Of a DNA stretch of 16,878 bases, positions 14,698-16,878 are shown piece by piece (positions within the stretch are counted from its first letter, which is position 1; every line of letters starts with the position of its first letter). Source of the DNA: Actinomycetota bacterium (GTDB taxonomy: Bacteria > Actinomycetota > Acidimicrobiia > Acidimicrobiales > JAHWKP01); assembly GCA_019347775.1 (NCBI GenBank), contig JAHWKP010000014.1, forward strand, positions 1 through 16,878, read 5' to 3'. A program made the position numbers and the translations under genes. Below the pieces are notes generated by a model that saw only the letters and a program-made list of their open reading frames with translations, ran no database searches and had not been told where the DNA came from.

Positions 14698-14720
14698 GGT
14701 AGGGGCACGGCACCCCTCAT
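14694..14720 (-). CDS. Eight-codon leader ORF upstream of the coiled-coil gene
   Basis: ATG at 14720 opens the peptide MRGAVPLP and ends with TGA at 14696-14694, overlapping the ATG of the coiled-coil gene (ATGA). GGAG at 14729-14732 lies 8 nt upstream, which is the only good ribosome binding site in this gap. The coiled-coil start has none of its own. The overlap and ribosome binding site suggest that ribosomes ending here restart on the coiled-coil gene. Expression of such a short ORF cannot be shown by sequence alone, and the GGAG could simply be a chance match. Confidence 0.45.
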   Translation of the reverse strand: MRGAVPLP

Positions 14721-14763
14721 GGGAGTATCTCCGGCGCCCGACGGCGGCTGCCCCGCCCAGGGG

Positions 14764-16551
14764 TTACTCGTCCAGGCGTAGTGCCGCCACGAAAGCTTCC
14801 TGAGGCACATCGACCCGGCCGATGGACTTCATCCGCTTCTTGCCCTCGCGCTGTTTCTCCAACAGCTTCCGCTTACGGGTGATGTCGCCTCCGTAACACT
14901 TGGCGATGACGTCCTTACGGGTCGCCTTCACCGTCTCCCTCGCGATCACTCGTCCGCCGATCGTCGCCTGAATGGCGACGTCGAAGGCCTGACGCGGGAT
15001 GAGTTGGCGGAGTCGTTCGGCCATTCGGCGGCCGTACTCGGTTGACTTCTGCCGGTGGACCACCGTCGAGAAAGCGTCCACTGGCCCACCGTTGAGCAGG
15101 ACATCGACCTTGACGAGTTCCGACTGCTCGTAGCCCGCCGGCTCGTAGTCGAGGCTGGCATAGCCCTTCGTGCGGCTCTTCAGCTGATCGAAGAAATCCA
15201 CCACGACCTCTCCCAGGGGCACGTGATACACGAGCTCGAGCCGCTCCGGCGAGAGGTATTCCATCCGGATCATTTCGCCGCGGCGCGATTGGCACAGGTC
15301 CATCACCGCTCCGGTGTACTCCGAGGGCAGCAGGATCGTCACGTCGAGGAAAGGCTCTGCGATGTAGTCGATCTGCGAGGCGTCTGGCATCGCCGAAGGG
15401 TTGTCCACCTCCTCGACGCGACCGTCGGTCAGATGAGCCTGGTACTCGACCGAAGGCGCCGTGGCAATCAGCGAAAGGCCGAACTCGCGCTCCAAGCGCT
15501 CCCGGATGATCTCCATGTGCAACAGGCCGAGGAAGCCACAACGGAAGCCGAATCCCAATGCGCCGGAGGTTTCTGGCTCGTAGGTGAACGAAGCGTCGTC
15601 GATACGCAGCTTCTCCAGAGAGTCACGCAACTCGGCGTACTCGTCACCATCGACCGGGAAGAGGCCGCAGAACACCATCGGCTTGGGCTCGCGGTACCCG
15701 GGCAACGCGGGTGCCTGGCGGCGCAGTTCGGTGACGGTCTCGCCGGAGCGGGCCTGGCCCACGTCCTTGATGCCCGCGACGAGATACCCGACTTCGCCGG
15801 GGCCGAGCGAGCTGACCGGGGTGGCTACCGGTAGGCGCACGCCGATCTCCTCGACGTCGTGGCTCGACCCAGCCTGGAGGAACCGCAGGCGCGAGCCGGC
15901 GGTGAGTGTGCCGTTCATGACTCTCACCGCGGACACGACACCTCGGTAGGTGTCGTAATACGAGTCGAAGATCAGCGCTTGCAGCGGCGCATCCGGATCC
16001 CCCGTCGGGGGCGGGATGTGCTCGACGATCCTGTCGAGAAGGGCGTCGACGCCTTCGCCGGTCTTGGCCGAGATTCGCAGGATCTCCTCGTTGCTGATCC
16101 CGAGCACCTTCTCGATCTCGGCGCCTCGCGCCTCGGGATCAGCGGCGGGCAGGTCGATCTTGTTGAGGGCCGCGACGATGGCGAGGTCGGATTCGACCGC
16201 GAGGTACGCGTTGGCCAGAGTCTGGGCCTCGATGCCCTGCGCCGCGTCGACGAGAAGCACCACGCCCTCGCAAGCAGCCAAGGACCGGGAAACCTCGTAG
16301 CCGAAGTCGACGTGGCCCGGGGTGTCGATGAGATGGAGGATGTGGCCCTTCCATTCGAGTCGCACGTTCTGAGCCTTGATGGTGATCCCCCGCTCGCGCT
16401 CGAGCTCCATCGAGTCGAGGTACTGCTCGCGCATGTCGCGCGGGTCGACCGCGCCGCACCGCTCCAGGATCCGGTCGGCCAGCGTGGACTTCCCGTGGTC
16501 GATATGCGCAATAACCGAAAGGTTCCGAATGCGCGCCGGATCCGTGCTCAT
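14764..16551 (-). CDS. lepA: Elongation factor 4 (LepA), ribosomal GTPase
   Basis: LepA is a ribosome-bound translational GTPase thought to remodel stalled or badly translocated ribosomes and to support 30S assembly or initiation. The 595-residue protein is of normal length. It shows P-loop AHIDHGKS (15-22), switch I RGITIK (54-59), DTPGH (76-80) and NKID (130-133), then EF-G-like domains (VDGDEYAELRDSLEKLRIDD, GFRCGFLGLLHMEI, RRGEMIRMEYL). The LepA-specific C-terminus contains KCYGGDITRKRKLLEKQREGK. The ATG at 16551 has GGGGG close by. It is downstream of a hairpin and the EAL gene on the same strand, and upstream of the coiled-coil gene. Confidence 0.98.
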   Translation of the reverse strand: MSTDPARIRNLSVIAHIDHGKSTLADRILERCGAVDPRDMREQYLDSMELERERGITIKAQNVRLEWKGHILHLIDTPGHVDFGYEVSRSLAACEGVVLLVDAAQGIEAQTLANAYLAVESDLAIVAALNKIDLPAADPEARGAEIEKVLGISNEEILRISAKTGEGVDALLDRIVEHIPPPTGDPDAPLQALIFDSYYDTYRGVVSAVRVMNGTLTAGSRLRFLQAGSSHDVEEIGVRLPVATPVSSLGPGEVGYLVAGIKDVGQARSGETVTELRRQAPALPGYREPKPMVFCGLFPVDGDEYAELRDSLEKLRIDDASFTYEPETSGALGFGFRCGFLGLLHMEIIRERLEREFGLSLIATAPSVEYQAHLTDGRVEEVDNPSAMPDASQIDYIAEPFLDVTILLPSEYTGAVMDLCQSRRGEMIRMEYLSPERLELVYHVPLGEVVVDFFDQLKSRTKGYASLDYEPAGYEQSELVKVDVLLNGGPVDAFSTVVHRQKSTEYGRRMAERLRQLIPRQAFDVAIQATIGGRVIARETVKATRKDVIAKCYGGDITRKRKLLEKQREGKKRMKSIGRVDVPQEAFVAALRLDE

Positions 16552-16606
16552 AACCCCCGCATGGTGACAGTTGTTTCTGGCTCTTCGCGCAAGCGCTCAT
16601 CGCTGT

Positions 16607-16631
16607 GCGGCGGGGTCCCCATCCCCGCCGC
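16607..16631 (-). terminator. Hairpin downstream of the EAL gene
   Basis: GCGGCGGGG (16607-16615) and CCCCGCCGC (16623-16631) form a perfect 9-bp GC-only stem with a 7-nt loop. It sits 19 nt after the EAL stop codon and 55 nt before the lepA start. There is no T-run on the minus strand, so termination strength is uncertain. Position in the gap suggests it ends the EAL transcript. Confidence 0.6.
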
Positions 16632-16650
16632 TTGGCTAGCGACCCGCGAC

Positions 16651-16878
16651 TCAAGCCAGAAGGGCTGGGCCGGAGGTTTCTCTCTGGAGCAGGACTTGCG
16701 TCAGGTCGTCGGCGGGGGTGGGGCGGCCGAGCCAGAAGCCTTGGGCAACTTCGCAGCCGAGCTTGGCCAGCTGGTCCCAGACCGCCTGGTCCTCGACCCC
16801 CTCGGCGACGGTGCGCTTACCCAGGTGGCGGGCGAGGTCGATCGTCGAACGGACGATGGCGGCGTCGTTGGAGTCCTG
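16651..16878 (-). CDS. EAL-domain protein, C-terminal end (cut by window edge)
   Basis: This is the final 75 residues of an EAL-domain protein, the family of c-di-GMP phosphodiesterases. They read IVRSTIDLARHLGKRTVAEG, then VEDQAVWDQLAKLGCEVAQG and FWLGRPTPADDL, matching the C-terminal part of EAL domains, including the AEGVE glutamate and the C-x-x-x-QGFxxxRP end. The N-terminal catalytic EAL motif and any GGDEF or sensor domains lie beyond 16878, so activity cannot be judged. The gene is on the same strand as lepA. It ends 99 bp before the lepA start, with a GC hairpin in the gap. Confidence 0.92.
   Translation of the reverse strand, partial: QDSNDAAIVRSTIDLARHLGKRTVAEGVEDQAVWDQLAKLGCEVAQGFWLGRPTPADDLTQVLLQRETSGPALLA

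Noticed and set aside
13880..14713. 277-residue minus-strand open frame starting MPCPYHDQG
   Set aside because: It shares the strand but is out of frame with the coiled-coil gene. It is Arg/Gly/Pro-rich, as expected for a shifted frame of high-GC DNA.
15055..15834. 259-residue plus-strand open frame
   Set aside because: It lies fully antisense to lepA, whose identity is certain.

Overview
The window looks like a piece of a high-GC actinobacterial chromosome, possibly class Acidimicrobiia. The reasons are the GC-rich codon use, many GTG starts, leaderless-looking genes, a BldD-like regulator, and a gene order (hrcA-dnaJ ... phoH-ybeY-CBS protein-era ... recO-uppS ... glyS) that matches the cluster known from mycobacteria. 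The taxon is inferred from gene content, not from a marker search.

Positions 1-6534 hold a tightly packed minus-strand housekeeping operon. In transcription order it reads HIT protein, phoH, ybeY, a CNNM/CBS/CorC membrane protein, era, a zinc-ribbon membrane protein, uppS, recO and the 5' end of glyS. Several junctions are 4-bp start/stop overlaps (ybeY/CorC, CorC/era, uppS/recO), which implies translational coupling. A perfect 8-bp hairpin after recO and a -10-like hexamer 7 nt before the glyS ATG suggest that glyS has its own leaderless promoter.

Positions 6535-10879 hold a mixed-strand block with no housekeeping genes, inserted between the dnaJ and phoH parts of the conserved order. It encodes a protein with two tandem Sm-like units (+), a BldC/excisionase-type HTH protein (-), a CpaE-like protein whose Walker A lysines are gone (+), a secreted M23 peptidase with three CWB2 wall-binding repeats (+), and a BldD-like XRE regulator with a near-complete c-di-GMP signature (-). 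Genes in this block abut or overlap on opposite strands: CATATG back-to-back starts at 6532-6537, a 24-bp tail overlap at 7057-7080 and an 8-bp tail overlap at 10277-10284.

Positions 10880-14763 carry hrcA and dnaJ preceded by a 555-residue soluble coiled-coil protein. Its start overlaps the stop of an 8-codon leader ORF that has the only good ribosome binding site there. Positions 14764-16551 encode LepA (EF4). The right edge carries the C-terminus of an EAL-domain protein, a candidate c-di-GMP phosphodiesterase.

The most interesting material is the 6.5-10.9 kb block (possible envelope and c-di-GMP-linked regulation), the tandem Sm-like protein and the leader ORF of the coiled-coil gene. 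No tRNA, rRNA, CRISPR array, insertion sequence or integrase was seen.
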